From Astragalus membranaceus (Eukaryota > Streptophyta > Magnoliopsida > Fabales > Fabaceae), in contig CM076850.1 of the NCBI GenBank assembly GCA_039519185.1, positions 161,740,462 through 161,804,461 on the forward strand: a stretch of 64,000 nt of DNA, written 5' to 3'. Shown here piece after piece: positions 42,144 through 54,009 of the stretch. Under the pieces are notes generated by a model. That model worked only from the letters and a program-made list of their open reading frames with translations. It was not told the origin of the DNA and searched no databases. The position numbers were made by a program, and so were the translations under genes. Each line of letters opens with the position of its first letter. Within the stretch, counting starts at the first letter, position 1.

Positions 42144-45100
42144 TGTTGCGCCCGAAAAAGTCCCCGAGGGAGAACCTTCCTCGTTCACAACTTTTCTTAA
42201 GACAATGAAGCCGCCACCAATATTTATTAAGGAAAATATTAGGAAAACCTTTTTTGGAAAGCGATTGGTCTTGCGAAACTAGAGAATAGGGTTCGGGGGT
42301 CGGTTACGCGCAGGGAAGGTGTTAGCACCCCACACGTCCTCTCTACTGAGAGGGAACCTTTAATTAAATGTGTGGTTTTAGTGTGTTGACTTGAAAATAC
42401 TTAATTTTGCCTCTCTACTTCTTATTGAAAAATTCTTAATGAAAATCTTTATTTATTATGAAAAAGAATAGGGGGAAGAATGGGTTTTTAGAAAAAAGAA
42501 CGCTTGACGGGACAAGGCCCGCTCCTACGTATCTCCCGGTGCGATGGAGAACTCAAAGCTACGTAGTTCTTCTTTATCCTGAAAAAAGGTTTTTGTCTTT
42601 TATCTTTTTAGTGAGTTTTCGAAATAGGACGAGCATTTAGTGGATGATTAAACTAACCAAGGTTATGGGTAATCACCGCTAAGTACTCTTGAAAATGAGA
42701 GTCACTACCGCCAGTCAGACGAACAAAGGCTCTGATTGACTATTAGTAGCGGCTCGTTTTTATTTGTTCTTTAGAAAGGGGTTTTCGAAAGAGATTGATT
42801 GGCACGAATGATCAAACTAACAACAGTTATGGGTGATCATCGCTTGTTGTTCTTTTGGGAAAAAGACATCGCCACCAATGGCTAGACGAACAAAGGTTCT
42901 GATTAACCACTAGCGACGATGGGTTGAAAATGATTTTATAAAGGAAAAGGTTTTTGTTCTGAAAATGATCTTGGTTTGCAAAAGTGATTCTTTTTTGTTA
43001 CGAAAATAACTCTTTTTTTTGTTATGCAAATTCTAATTTTTATGGTTGCGCTTGACGAGAATGTGACTCGCTCCTACGTATCCCAAATGGGAATCAAAGC
43101 GACTTAGTTCTAACGAGCCTTGAAAAGGAAAGTCTTTTTGCTTTGGTTTTGAAAAGTGGAGGGCGTTCATAATGATCAAACTAACAAAGGTTATGGGTGA
43201 CCATTACTAGAACCCACTTAAGTGCATGTAGAAATCTCTTTTGAAAAATGAAAGCCTTCATGATGACCAAACTAACAAAGGTTATGGGTGGCCATCACTA
43301 GCACTTGCTATGACTTCGATGCTTAGGAAAATATCTTTTGAAATCGAAAGCATTCATGATAATCAAACTAACAAAGGTTATGGGTGATTATCACTAGTAG
43401 CTTATGCATATGAAAACATCTTTTTTGAAACTTAGGCTCTTAGGACAATCAAACTAACAAAGGTTATGGGTGATTGTCACTAATTACCATTTTCATGCTA
43501 AGCTATTTAGAAAAGAAAACAACGAATGCAAAAAGATTTGGAGATTCAAGCATGGCACAATCATTGAAATCGAATCCTTAGGCAAACAACAACATGGTCA
43601 TAACTTGCAATTAATCTCATTTGAATTCTTGAGCAAACACTAGCCTAGACTACACATATTAAACCACAACACATAAATAGGCAAAGAAGGAACTTGAATT
43701 GGGCATTAAGCAAAAATGCAAGAGTAGGCAAGATTGGACCTAAATGCACATCTAATGGAAGATGCTAGGCGAGAACCATACTCAAATATTTCTACAAAAC
43801 GCAAGGGAATCTAAATGCACATCTAGCGGAAGATGCAATGTATGGGATGGGCCTATCTAAGTATTGATAATTCCACATGAGAGTAGGCAAGGAAGTGGTA
43901 GGTACAAATGAATTCAAAAGAGTAGCCTCAAGTATGATCATTGGCAAACCCTCAATAAGCAAATCATCTTAGCAATCAAAGCGCCAAAGCATGTTGAATC
44001 ACTTTGGCCAATTCTCAACACTTAAATTAGTGTGCACAAGTGCACAAGTGTGAATCCTCTTGTCAATCATCAATCTAATTCTTAAGGCAAGCAATTAGGA
44101 TCAAATCAAAACCCTAGTTTTTATTGAAGTATGCGCATAAAGCTTATCAATGCAATAGGGTAAAAACTCATGGATGCAAGATGGTAAAATGTTTTGAAAA
44201 AATGTTTTATGAGATGAGATGAAAATGTTTTAATGAATGAGGTAAAAAATGTTTTGATGCATGAAGGTAAAAATGTTTTTATGTTTTATGAAATGGTAAA
44301 AACTCTTGGTAAAAACTTAATGAAGAGGTAAAAGTAAAATGGTAAAATCTTTTTATGTTTTTGGTAAATAGTTAATGAAGTGGTAAAGTAAAATGGTAAA
44401 AAGTGAACAAACACAATTGCACAACTTGCATTTATTCAAACACAATCAAATGACAACTTTCAAGCAATCATTCAATTACAACTCATGAAATAAGCAAGAA
44501 CACATAAGAATCCTAATTTCCCCTTCTAGGCCGAAGCTAATTGGCATGGAAAATGAGTTTTATTTGACCAAAAATTATGCAAACAAGAGTGAATATGCAA
44601 GGAAATATGAGAAAACACAAGAACAACTTCTTCAAAGCCAAGGAGCCACCTCAAACACCCAAGCCTCCCTAAGTGCTTGTCAATAATGTTTGAGATGGCT
44701 CCTCAAAGCAACAACAACAAGATATGAAGGAGTTGAGATGAGGAGAAGAGAGTTTATGCAAGAAATTTAAAGATGATGCAAAGTTTTAGGGTTTTTACCT
44801 CCAATCCAAGCTAGGAAATGCAATGAGATGAAGAAAATAGAACACAAATCAACAAAAAACTCCAAGGAACTTCAACTCCAACCCACGAAAACTTGATGAA
44901 AACCTTCCTTGATGATGATGTTTGAACTTGAACGGAAAATGGAGAAGATATGTGAAAGAGGGATGAGAGTGAGGTGAGATGGTGGTGTTTGGGTGAAGAG
45001 AAAATCAAAAATGGATGAAGGAGGAGGGTGGTAGTGGCTTCGACCTTGAGAGGAAAAGGGAGAGGTTTTTGGTGTGCTAGGGTGAAATGAGGCCTCTCCT

Positions 45101-46083
45101 TTGTTATTTTGGAGTGTAGGCTTATATATGGGTCTAGGTGAAAATAGGGTTAAGGGTAGAATGGGGATGGAATGTTCTATTTCAAGTAAGTTTGCATTTT
45201 CTAATGAAGAGGTGAGTGTGAGAGTGTGGGGTTATTTACAAAAAAGGGCATGCATCCATGTAGGAGTGAGTGATGGTCACCAAAAGTTAAAGATAGTACA
45301 AAGCATATTCTTAAGGAATAAGGAATAAAAGAGTGTGGAAGAAATTGTGGAGAGAGAGAGAGAGGGAATTTCGAAATTGTGGGGGGAGAGAGAGAGAGAA
45401 AAAAAAACTTGTTTTTGGTCTTTTGTCTTATTGAGGACACCTCCTTCTTTTGAATTTTGAATTTTGAATTTTTGGGCATGGAAGTGAAAGTGCACCTATT
45501 AAAAATGTGTCATATATACTTGAGCACCATAAAATATTCCCTTTAACTAATCTAGACAATAAAAATTGTCATTTAATAATTGGGGAATATTTAATGGTCT
45601 TTTTGGGTTTTTTATGCACTAAAAATGGGGAAAATGCATTTTTAATTATTTTAGACTAGGATTTTCTTTCCAAAAATTATACAAAAATTACCCTTAGTAG
45701 AGTAACATGTATGCCACGTCCTTGACCTGGTCTTGGTCCAAAAATAATTAATTTGCTTTTATTTAAATGCCCAAAAAATGCAAAAATATGCACTATTTTA
45801 TTTTCTAAAATTCCTGAAAATTAAGAAAAATGTTTTTGGGTGCCAAAAATTAATAATGGCCTTTTTGAAAATAAAAACACGTGCCAAATGACAAGGGCAC
45901 AGGGCAGCTCCCGCAGTTACGACTGACGCGCGCGCATAAGTCAAATAAAAAAAATGTGAAATAGGGGATGAATACACATAAATGCACAAATCCACCATTT
46001 TTCACACATTATGAATTACCTTATTGTTCTATTTTTCTGAAAAAAATGTTTTTGACTTGGGCGGACAAAATTGGGGTAAGACA
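42144..46083. mobile_element. Solo LTR of the same gypsy (Tat/Ogre-like) family, copy 2
   Basis: It starts TGTTGCGCCCG, ends GGGGTAAGACA, is 3940 bp long and is flanked by CTCAT on both sides (42139-42143 and 46084-46088). It shares the start blocks, the TCCTACGTATC segments, the stem-loop array and the terminal GGACAAAATTGGGGTA with 16338-20104. The two are clearly diverged from each other, so they derive from separate older insertions. No gag or pol sequence is present. Confidence 0.88.
42642..43478 (+). repeat. Array of about eight stem-loop units in solo LTR 2
   Basis: Clear units occur at 42808-42840 (ATGATCA/TGATCAT), 43171-43205 (AATGATCA/TGACCATT), 43262-43296 (GATGACCA/TGGCCATC), 43358-43392 (GATAATCA/TGATTATC) and 43444-43478 (GACAATCA/TGATTGTC). 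Weaker ones lie near 42650, 42715 and 42875. The loop AACTAACAAAGGTTATGGG is nearly constant while the arms vary together, with G-T type pairs in two. Confidence 0.85.
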
Positions 46084-46088
46084 CTCAT

Positions 46089-46904
46089 CAACACTCATCT
46101 TTGCGACACACCAAAAAAGGAATGGTAACAGGAGGAATACTAAGGAGAAGGATTATAGAATGAGACGGGTGGTATCAACTACGGAGTTGCCGCCACTTGC
46201 TTAGCCTTACATTTTTTAGTACCATTGTTCTCTCTCATTCAAAAAATCAAAAGGTCTTTTTTTTACGTCAAAAAAAAGGTTTCTTTGGTTTTGTGGGCAA
46301 ATTGAATATCACTCTATTGCATATGTAAGAATGTGCCAATAATATGTGATTCAAAAAGATTCATTATTTACGTGGTCAAAAAATTACCACTTAAAAATAT
46401 TATATTCAGTCTTTGTCCTTATTTATGTGGTCAAAAAATTACCACTTAGAAATACTCATTGAAATGACCAAAATTTATACAAGTAATTTCATTTCATTGT
46501 GGTGGGAAATCTTTGCCACTTGAAATTCAAAAATTGTAACTAATTTGACAGGTTAAGATAATGGTTAATTGTGAATCAGAATGTCAAAAATTATTTCCAT
46601 ATGTGTTAGATGGATTTCATTATTTGCATAATTTGAATATTTAAATTCAATTAATTATTTAATACGAAATTCTTTCCTAAAGCAAGCGAATTAATTAGCA
46701 AATGCATGAGAAAATGACATGTGTAATGTCATTTATTGAGATGCATTCTCAATTGTTTAATATATAGATAGATTATGAAAGAGATATTATTAAATAATGT
46801 TTTATTGAAATTCTAAAAAATTATGTATTATGAGACAAATTTTTTTAACTAGAAAGCCATATAATAGGAGAAACGGGGAGTATGTGGCAAATAAAAGAAG
46901 AGGA
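46089..46904. other. Spacer and promoter region of dehydrogenase gene
   Basis: AT-rich. A repeated segment GTGGTCAAAAAATTACCACTTA occurs near 46372 and 46429. The last 100-200 bases must contain the promoter of the plus-strand dehydrogenase gene. No clear TATA box could be assigned. Confidence 0.5.
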
Positions 46905-47912
46905 ATGCCACTCCCTATCCTTCGTCTCCGTTCACTTTACTGTCGTATCCGTATCAGCCACTCTCACACTCGTCTTCTCAGCTTCATGGCCACCGCCGAG
47001 CCCATTAACCCATCAAACACCCGCGTGGGTTGGATCGGCACCGGCGTAATGGGCCAGTCCATGTGCGCCCACCTAATCCGAGCCGGTTACTCCCTCACCG
47101 TCTTCAACCGCACACTTTCGAAAGCCCAGCCACTCCTCGACATCGGAGCTCACCTCGCCAACTCCCCTCACGCCGTTGCCTCCCAATCTGACGTCGTTTT
47201 CTCCATCGTCGGTTACCCCTCCGACGTTCGCTCCGTCCTCCTCGATCCCACCTCCGGCGCTCTCGCCGGGCTCCGGCAAGGAGGCATCCTCGTCGACATG
47301 ACTACATCAGAACCCTCCCTTGCCATCGAAATCGCCGCCGCTGCATCCTCCAAAGGCTCCCACTCCATCGATGCCCCTGTCTCCGGCGGTGACCGCGGCG
47401 CAAAGAACGGAACCCTAGCAATCTTCGCCGGTGGAGATGAATCAATTGTCAAGAAATTAGAGCCGTTGTTTTCTCCGTTGGGGAAAGTGAACTACATGGG
47501 TAGTAGCGGGAAAGGGCAATTCGCGAAACTTGCAAATCAGATAACAATAGGGTCAACGATGGTGGGGTTAGTAGAAGGGATGGTGTATGCTCACAAGGCG
47601 GGTCTTGACGTTGGGTTATACCTTGACGCTATATCGACGGGTGCAGCGGGTTCAAAGTCGCTTGATTTGTATGGGAAGAGGATATTGAAGAGGGATTTTG
47701 AAGCTGGATTTTTTGTGAATCATTTTGTGAAGGATTTGGGGATTTGTTTGAAGGAGTGTCAGAATATGGGTATTGCTTTGCCTGGGTTAGCACTTGCTCA
47801 ACAGCTTTATGTTTCGCTTAAGGCTCATGGTGAAGGTAATTTGGGTACTCAGGCACTTATTTTGGTTCTAGAGCGACTCAACAATGTTTCTATTCCACCA
47901 GCTCTTGCTTGA
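46905..47912 (+). CDS. 3-hydroxyisobutyrate dehydrogenase-like protein, mitochondrial
   Basis: A single exon of 335 residues from ATG 46905 (MPLPILRLRSLYCRIRISHS). An in-frame ATG at 46830 exists, but the 46905 start gives a typical Arg-rich, acid-free mitochondrial presequence. The Rossmann fold begins RVGWIGTGVMGQSMCAHLI (about 45-63), with FNRTLSKA as the cofactor-specificity loop. The signature SIDAPVSGGDRGAKNGTLA is near 160-180. The catalytic-lysine region GKGQFAKLANQI is near 220, and the C-terminal all-alpha domain has FVKDLGICLKE. Relatives reduce or oxidise beta-hydroxyacids with NAD(P), in valine catabolism or glyoxylate/succinic-semialdehyde reduction; the exact substrate cannot be told. 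The 5' half is strikingly C-rich at third positions. An AATAAA-like signal is near 47980. It ends about 240 bp before the large MULE. Confidence 0.93.
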   Translation: MPLPILRLRSLYCRIRISHSHTRLLSFMATAEPINPSNTRVGWIGTGVMGQSMCAHLIRAGYSLTVFNRTLSKAQPLLDIGAHLANSPHAVASQSDVVFSIVGYPSDVRSVLLDPTSGALAGLRQGGILVDMTTSEPSLAIEIAAAASSKGSHSIDAPVSGGDRGAKNGTLAIFAGGDESIVKKLEPLFSPLGKVNYMGSSGKGQFAKLANQITIGSTMVGLVEGMVYAHKAGLDVGLYLDAISTGAAGSKSLDLYGKRILKRDFEAGFFVNHFVKDLGICLKECQNMGIALPGLALAQQLYVSLKAHGEGNLGTQALILVLERLNNVSIPPALA

Positions 47913-48146
47913 AATGTTTTCCTTTGTTCCTGCTGTAGTGTATAACATCTGCTGTTTACAGTGTGATATGTGATCATGTAATAAAATTTTGGTGGTTTAA
48001 ATTTCTTGTGCATGTTATGTGGACTTATTATCAATGAATATGCTGTATGTTATTGATGGAATTCTGATTTACCAATATCTCTAAACTTGCACAGGCAAGA
48101 AAATGGTGCAGTTGAGCAGCATGAATTTCCATACCTTTGAGTATCA

Positions 48147-48155
48147 ATTTATTTT
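48147..48155 (+). repeat. Target-site duplication, left copy (ATTTATTTT)
   Basis: The identical 9-mer is at 60751-60759, directly outside the matching terminal repeat. Nine bases is the Mutator superfamily length. Confidence 0.8.
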
Positions 48156-48332
48156 GGTAAATTCTTCCATACCCATATTAAAATAGAAGGGTATCATACC
48201 TTAGTTAGTTGTCCTATTTTAATTGGTCCATGTGTCAGTTGTATTCCATATCACTTTTGAGATGTATTTTTTAAAATATACCTAAATTTTTAGAGTAATT
48301 ATGTTAGAGCCTCACTAAAATTTCATACAAAT
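48156..48332 (+). repeat. Left terminal inverted repeat of the Pack-MULE
   Basis: It pairs with 60574-60750 over its full 177 bp with scattered substitutions, and with the internal copy 58612-58781 even more closely. Promoter activity in MULE terminal repeats is common, and the transposase leader follows at once. Confidence 0.88.
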
Positions 48333-50212
48333 CACACTAAAACCCTATTTGTTTCCAAATTTTTGTAACTGTAAAATCAAACCGTCAATCTCTCTCTTCT
48401 CATTTCTCTCTTTCACGCCACGCCTCCGCCTCCGCCACGGCCGCCGCCACGAATCCGTGTGCGCCTCCTACTTCCCGTTCAACCTCCGCGCCTCCTGACT
48501 CATGCGTCCTTCTTCTTCAAGCTGTTAGGGACGTTGTCGCGCGTTGCTCCGGAACTACCACACACGCCGCCGCCCTACCCTGTGCTTCGTCGCCGCCCTT
48601 TCGTCATCGGCCGCGGCTTCTTTTCAAGGTTAGATTTCGTTTCGCATTTCATTTTCGGAGTTGGGATTTGATTTTCGTTTTGCACCGTGTGATTTGGGGA
48701 TTTGGGGATTGTCATCAATCTAGGATTTCATGTCTGATTTGGGGATTTGGAAAATATTGTTGTTATCAGAATCTGTGTCTTTCTGTGCTTATTTGCTTCT
48801 GGTTTTGGCAGAAATATCCTAACCATGGATTCTGTTTTATTTTGGTTTGATGCTTGACTGGAAGTATTGATATCACCTGGCCATTCTTTTATCCTGAAAT
48901 ATCTCATCTAAACATGATGTTATAATGAATATGTTTATACATGCTTCATTATTTTGTTGGAATCTCAATTTAACTTCTGAGAGTAAACTAAAACAGGTTT
49001 TAGAAAACCTTATTAATTGTTATTTTATGAGTAGATAAATTGTTATTTTATGATGATACCTATATGCAACTTTCTGTATTCTTTGTTAGAAATATGAATT
49101 TGACTTTGGGAAGGCTGACGTTTCAGACTACATTGTTATTATAGTTTAACATCAAAAGGGAGCAACAGATTAGTAAAATCAAAAGGTATCGTATGTTCCC
49201 AATTCAATTTTAATTTTAGCAATCTATGGATATATATTGAGGGAAAGGCATTCTTACACATCATATCAATAGAATTATATAAAAATGAGTCTGGTTTGAT
49301 TGTTAATTTTGGTCTGTGGTAATGAAAATGTGTAGGATTGCCCCATAATCTATGTTCTATTATTTATAAGGTATTTTCTGGTACTCGACTAATGCAGTGT
49401 TATTTATTAGGTATTTTCTGTTAGGTTGGAACAAGCTAATTTTTGTGTACAATAATAAAACATAGGCTGTTGTGCTTTAGTTTGACTAAATAATATCCTA
49501 TGAATGTATAACTAGTACATGTTGTATGGGCAAATGAAATAAACTCTCTTCCGTTAAACTTAAACCAAAGAAAATGATGTAGTACATCCATAAGGCATGG
49601 ACTTCACATATCGAGGATAGATAACTAAATAAAAGGTCCTGAATATCTAGTTTTTCCCTGCACATATCAAAGACTTCACATGCTTTAGTTTTTTATTTTA
49701 GGTCAGAGACCGAGAGTATTTATCGTGTGAATCATTTATGGCATATAGTAAAGGAAATTCAAACACTTCAAAATGTCTATTGTATCAGTGTCAGATGCAA
49801 ATCCATATTGGTAACTCTATATTTTGATGATAGGTGATTGAGTTTTGAAAATCTTTGTTGACATTAAACAAAATCAATGTGATGTCTGCTATAGTTTTGG
49901 TTGCTTAAGGGAATCAGTGATTGAGTAATGAGCATTAGCTTCAATAGATTTGCATCATAAAAGGGAATGAGTTGGCTACATTATCCAGATTATGTGATGT
50001 TTTAGCCTTTCCTGTTATTATTGCTTATTTCATTTATACATTGATTCTTTATGTGAACAAAAATATGTCGTTTTCTTAAAGGTTTCAATTAGCCTACTCA
50101 TTGGTGTGGCCTTTCTTTTCTTACTATATTTGAGATTGGTGTGGCCTCTTTCTTTTCCTATTATATTTGAGATTGATTTAGTTTGATTGTGCATTTCACA
50201 GATAGTGTTAAA
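48333..50212 (+). other. Transposase leader exon and long 5' intron (inferred)
   Basis: A GC-rich stretch (48410-48630) of CGCC repeats without a long frame ends at CTTTTCAAG/GTTAGATTTC, a good donor. An acceptor TTTCACAG occurs at 50193-50200, a few bases before the transposase ATG. I infer a non-coding first exon and an intron of about 1.6 kb. The intron interior holds no recognised feature. Confidence 0.45.
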
Positions 50213-53099
50213 ATGGGTTCAAATAGTGAAACAAAAAAGACTAACTTGGACAATGATGATATTGATGATACTGAGTTAAACTCTGGCAATGGTGTGCCTA
50301 ATAATGAGGAAGAAAAGGAGGACTCCGGTTGCCACAAAAAGATAACTGAGTTGACAGAGGAAGAAATAAGAAGTATGGAGTTTGAATCAGTCGATAAAGC
50401 TATTGATTTTTATCAAATGTATGGAAAATGCTGTGGGTTTGGTGTAAGAAAAGATGATAAGGGAGAGGATGTTAATGGGAATATAGTTATGCGTCAGTTA
50501 GTTTGCAGCAAAGAGGGTACTAGACATCCAAAGTATTTGTCACAGTTGGACCGATGTAAAAATCCAAGGCCATTGACTCGCACTGGATGTAAAGCAAGGT
50601 TGCGAGTAGCTTACAATTGTCAAAGTGGGAATTGGAGAGTTTCTGCATTTGAGTCATCTCATAATCACGAGTTAACACCAATAGAATGTGTCCATATGAT
50701 TCCTAACTATCGTCGCATGCGTCATCTCATAATCACGAGTTAACACCAATAGAATGTGTCCATATGATTCCTAACTATCGTCGCATGCGTGAAGTTGATA
50801 AAGCACTTGCTGATGGCTTGCATTCGCATGGTATTAAAACTTGTCATATATTGGGTTTTATGATGAGTCAAATAGGTGGTCATAAAAGTCTAGGATTTTG
50901 CAAGAAGGACCTATATAACTACATTGATAGTCAAAAAAAGGCTACAGTTGAGGGTGGAGATGCTTTTGCTGCTTTGATCTATTTGCAGGCCAAAGCTGAT
51001 AATGACCCTATGTTTTATGCAAAGTTCACCACCACATCTAATGGAAATCTGGATAACTTATTTTGGTCAGATGGAACGAGTCGGATTGACTATGAATGCT
51101 TTGGTGACGTGGTGGCATTTGACACTACTTATAAGAAGAATAAGTATAACAAGCCCCTTGTTATATTTTGTGGGTACAACCATCATGGTGGAACTACAAT
51201 TTTTGGATGTGCTCTGGTTTCTGATGAATCAAAGGGGACATATCAGTGGGTTTTAGAAGTGTTTTTAGAAGGGATGTATGGGAAACATCCAGCTGGTGTG
51301 GTTACTGATGGAGATAAATCAATGAAAAAAGCTATTAGAGTGGTGTTTCCAAATGCATATCACCGTCTTTGTTCATGGCATTTGCAACGAAATGCATGTG
51401 AGAAAGTCAAGGATCCAAAATTCTTGAATGGCTTTAATTCATTGATTTATGCCAATTATACCCCTGAGAGGTTTGAAACTGAGTGGAAGATGCTTATTGA
51501 GAATCATGGTGTATCAGATAACGAGTGAGTCAATAAAGTTTATGCAAAGAAGACAAAGTGGGCAAGTGCCTACATGCGTGAAATATTTTTTTGTGGCATA
51601 AGAACTACATCATTGTGTGAAGGTATCAATTCTTTTATCAAAAGGTATATGGATATTAAAAGCAGTCTTGTTGACTTCTTGCATAATTTTGAAAGAGCCC
51701 TAAAAGAATACAGGCATAATGAATTGGTGTCTGACTTCAAGTCGTTTTATTCTGAACCTGTGTTGACAAGTGCATTGCAAGGATATGAGAATGAAGCATC
51801 GAAAATATTTACAAGGAAAAAGTTTGGTGAAGTTAAAAGTGAAATAGATGATGTAGCTGCATTAAATGTCATTGAACGGTCTGTGCTTGGTAGTAATGTT
51901 ATGTTGAAGATTAATAGATTTAAAAATCCAGATTATGTGGTTTTAGTTTGCATTGATAAAGTGCATAGTAATTTTTTATGCGACTGCAGACAATTTCAAC
52001 GCATTGGAATTCCATGCTCTCACATTATTTGTGCAATGAAGTATGAGCACATAGATAGGTTTCCAAATAGTTTGATTTGCAAACGGTGGACAAAATCAGC
52101 AAAGGCTGATTTCATATCTACTATTACTTCTGAAGAAAGTGATACTGAAAAGTTGTTCATGTTGCGTCGGGGGGCAATGTCTGCTGCATTCAACAAGCTA
52201 TGTGATGTTTCTTGTAAATGTGCAACTGATTATAAGGAGGCTATGGAAGGAATTCATGATTTGTGTGAGAAAATAAGCAAGCGTCAAGATGGCGGTGCCA
52301 AAGAGAAGGGCGATTCTTCAGTTATTGGGGATCCAATTATGGTTAAGACCAAAGGTGCCCCTCGTAAGAATAAATTCAAGAAGCAAAGACGATGCTCACG
52401 TGGTAAACAAACAGGTCACAATAAACGAAAATGTCCCACACCAGTTGCTCGTGATAATCTACATGAGGTTTCTGATGAGGATTCTACTTGTCATTCTGAT
52501 GATGACTCAAGAAATAAGAGTGTAAGTTGATTGCTCCAATTTATTTTTTTAAGTAGTTGAGAATGCGTTGTTTGATATTTCATTTATTGATTAAAAGTAT
52601 ACTCCACTATATTGGTGTTATGTTTAGGCGTCAGATAGTGATGACGAGGATGATGAGGATGACCACGTAGACTCTGTTTCGGTCTCAAATGGCATACATG
52701 AGGCATGTTTTCAATAACCATCTAATACATACATTAACTTCTCTATGTTATTTGTTGATGATTACATATATATTTTGTTACTGTAGAATTATATGACTTT
52801 GTTAAAAAGGATTATTTATTTTTTGATATTTTGTTTCAGAATTATATGAGCCATGACTTTGTATATGGCAATGCCTCTGCTCAGTGTACTAAAAGTTTCA
52901 CAAGCTGGAATAGGGTTCCAAATTACAGTGTAATGTGATCCCCCCAAATAATTTTTTTTATTTATAAAAATCTTTCATTTTTTTTACTTAGCTTGTCTTT
53001 ATAATTATATCAGTTTATGGCTGCATTGGAGGAGGTGGAGCGTTGTGCAAAAATGGCTGGGAATGGAACCGGAAATGATGAATCCAAATTGGACCCTTA
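50213..53099 (+). pseudogene. FAR1/FHY3-type MULE transposase, disabled
   Basis: From ATG 50213 the frame gives an acidic N-terminus and a FAR1-type zinc-binding domain (FYQMYGKCCGFGVRKDD...RTGCKARLRVAYN...SSHNHEL, about 70-160). The MULE DDE catalytic core follows, with VVAFDTTYKKNKYNKP, GVVTDGDKSMKKA and TTSLCEGINSFIKRY. Next is a SWIM zinc finger, CDCRQFQRIGIPCSHI, and a Cys/Lys-rich tail. Three small C-terminal exons (52628-52701, 52840-52932 and about 53014-53099) appear to follow the main exon. Two lesions kill it: a 68-bp tandem duplication at 50653-50788 shifts the frame, and TGA at 51526-51528 replaces a codon that should be Trp. The rest is well preserved, so decay is recent. Host FAR1/FHY3 regulators belong to the same superfamily, but the location between terminal repeats argues for a transposase. 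Confidence 0.88.
50653..50788 (+). repeat. 68-bp tandem duplication in the transposase
   Basis: Two identical units (50653-50720 and 50721-50788) starting GTCATCTCATAATCACGAG. Because 68 is not a multiple of three, it causes a frameshift. Confidence 0.95.
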
Positions 53100-53182
53100 A
53101 ATTTCCCTAAGTTTGATTATGTTTTTGGGAATTTTTTCTGCTTTTGGTTTGTGGCATTTTGTTTATGATTCTAATTCTCAAT

Positions 53183-53365
53183 ATATAGTTTAATTGATCA
53201 ATTTGTTGTTAACCTCTTAAATTTTTTACTTATACAATTTTATCTTAGGAATGATTGTGCAATTTGGGTAATTAACTGGATGATGCAAAAGGGAGCCAAT
53301 AGATATAGGATTGAGGGATGTTACAATTCATTGCTCTATAAAGTTTTAAATTTCATCACATTAGT
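53183..53365 (+). repeat. Duplicated Ulp1-like exon region, copy 1
   Basis: It matches 54738-54916 closely. The splice donor after GGATTGAG is GT in copy 2 but GG here, so this copy could not splice. About 1.37 kb containing the HIG1 exon lies between the copies. Confidence 0.85.
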
Positions 53366-53836
53366 GCTAGAAGTTTACTGAATCCTACTTTGAATATGAT
53401 CAACCAAGTTGCTAGATTGCTGTTGCTTGCCACTGAATGTTAATGGATTTAGGAGATGAATTCTGTAACATGAATACTAAAATTTTCACTCGTTTTATGT
53501 GTGTGTGTGTGTGGTTGGGGGAGGGGGGATTGACAAGGAGTTTGTTCTGTTTTTCAAGATTGGAAAGAAGTGAAGGACCTAGGGTATAGTGATAGCATTC
53601 TTGTAGGAGTTTAGGAGTATCACCATAATATACGCCATCTGTCACTGTGTATGCAACTATAGAAATAAAATTGGGCCTGTTTGCATTTAGTATTTACAAA
53701 GGAAGAATAAAGGAATTTGGTAATTTCAAATTTAAACTGTTATATGCACTGTGATTAGGTCTGGTTCGTCTATATGATTGTCATTATACTTTTGCTGCTT
53801 AGTGTTAATTTGATAACTTTGTTGTGTTAATTTCAG

Positions 53837-54009
53837 GTGCACTAATTACCGCCGGTGTGCTAACGGCCGGCTTAATCAGTTTTAGACAAGGTAATTCTCA
53901 GCTAGGCCAGAAGTTAATGAGGGCTCGTGTAGTTGTCCAAGGTGCTACAGTGGCTCTCATGGTTGGCACTGCCTATTATTATGGCGAAAATCCATGGCAA
54001 ACAAGTTAA
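53837..54009 (+). pseudogene. HIG1-domain protein fragment (last exon, captured)
   Basis: After an acceptor (TTAATTTCAG) the frame reads GALITAGVLTAGLISFRQGN, SQLGQKLMRARVVVQGATVA and GTAYYYGENPW, then stops. This is the HIG1 hypoxia-induced domain with its two membrane helices and the conserved Q-x-x-MR-AR-V-Q-G signature, as in RCF1-type mitochondrial respiratory supercomplex factors. Only the last coding exon, part of the preceding intron and the probable 3' UTR are present, so it is a gene fragment. It lies inside the Pack-MULE, between duplicated flanks, on the transposase strand. Confidence 0.85.

Noticed and set aside
46830..46904. Alternative upstream start for the dehydrogenase-like gene
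   Set aside because: The extra 25 residues (MRQIFLTRKPYNRRNGEYVA...) lack presequence character. The 46905 start matches the family's usual N-terminus.
50213..53099. Host FAR1/FHY3 regulator rather than a transposase
   Set aside because: The gene lies between matching terminal inverted repeats with a 9-bp duplication and is broken by a frameshift and a stop. A domesticated host gene would be intact and lack the repeats.
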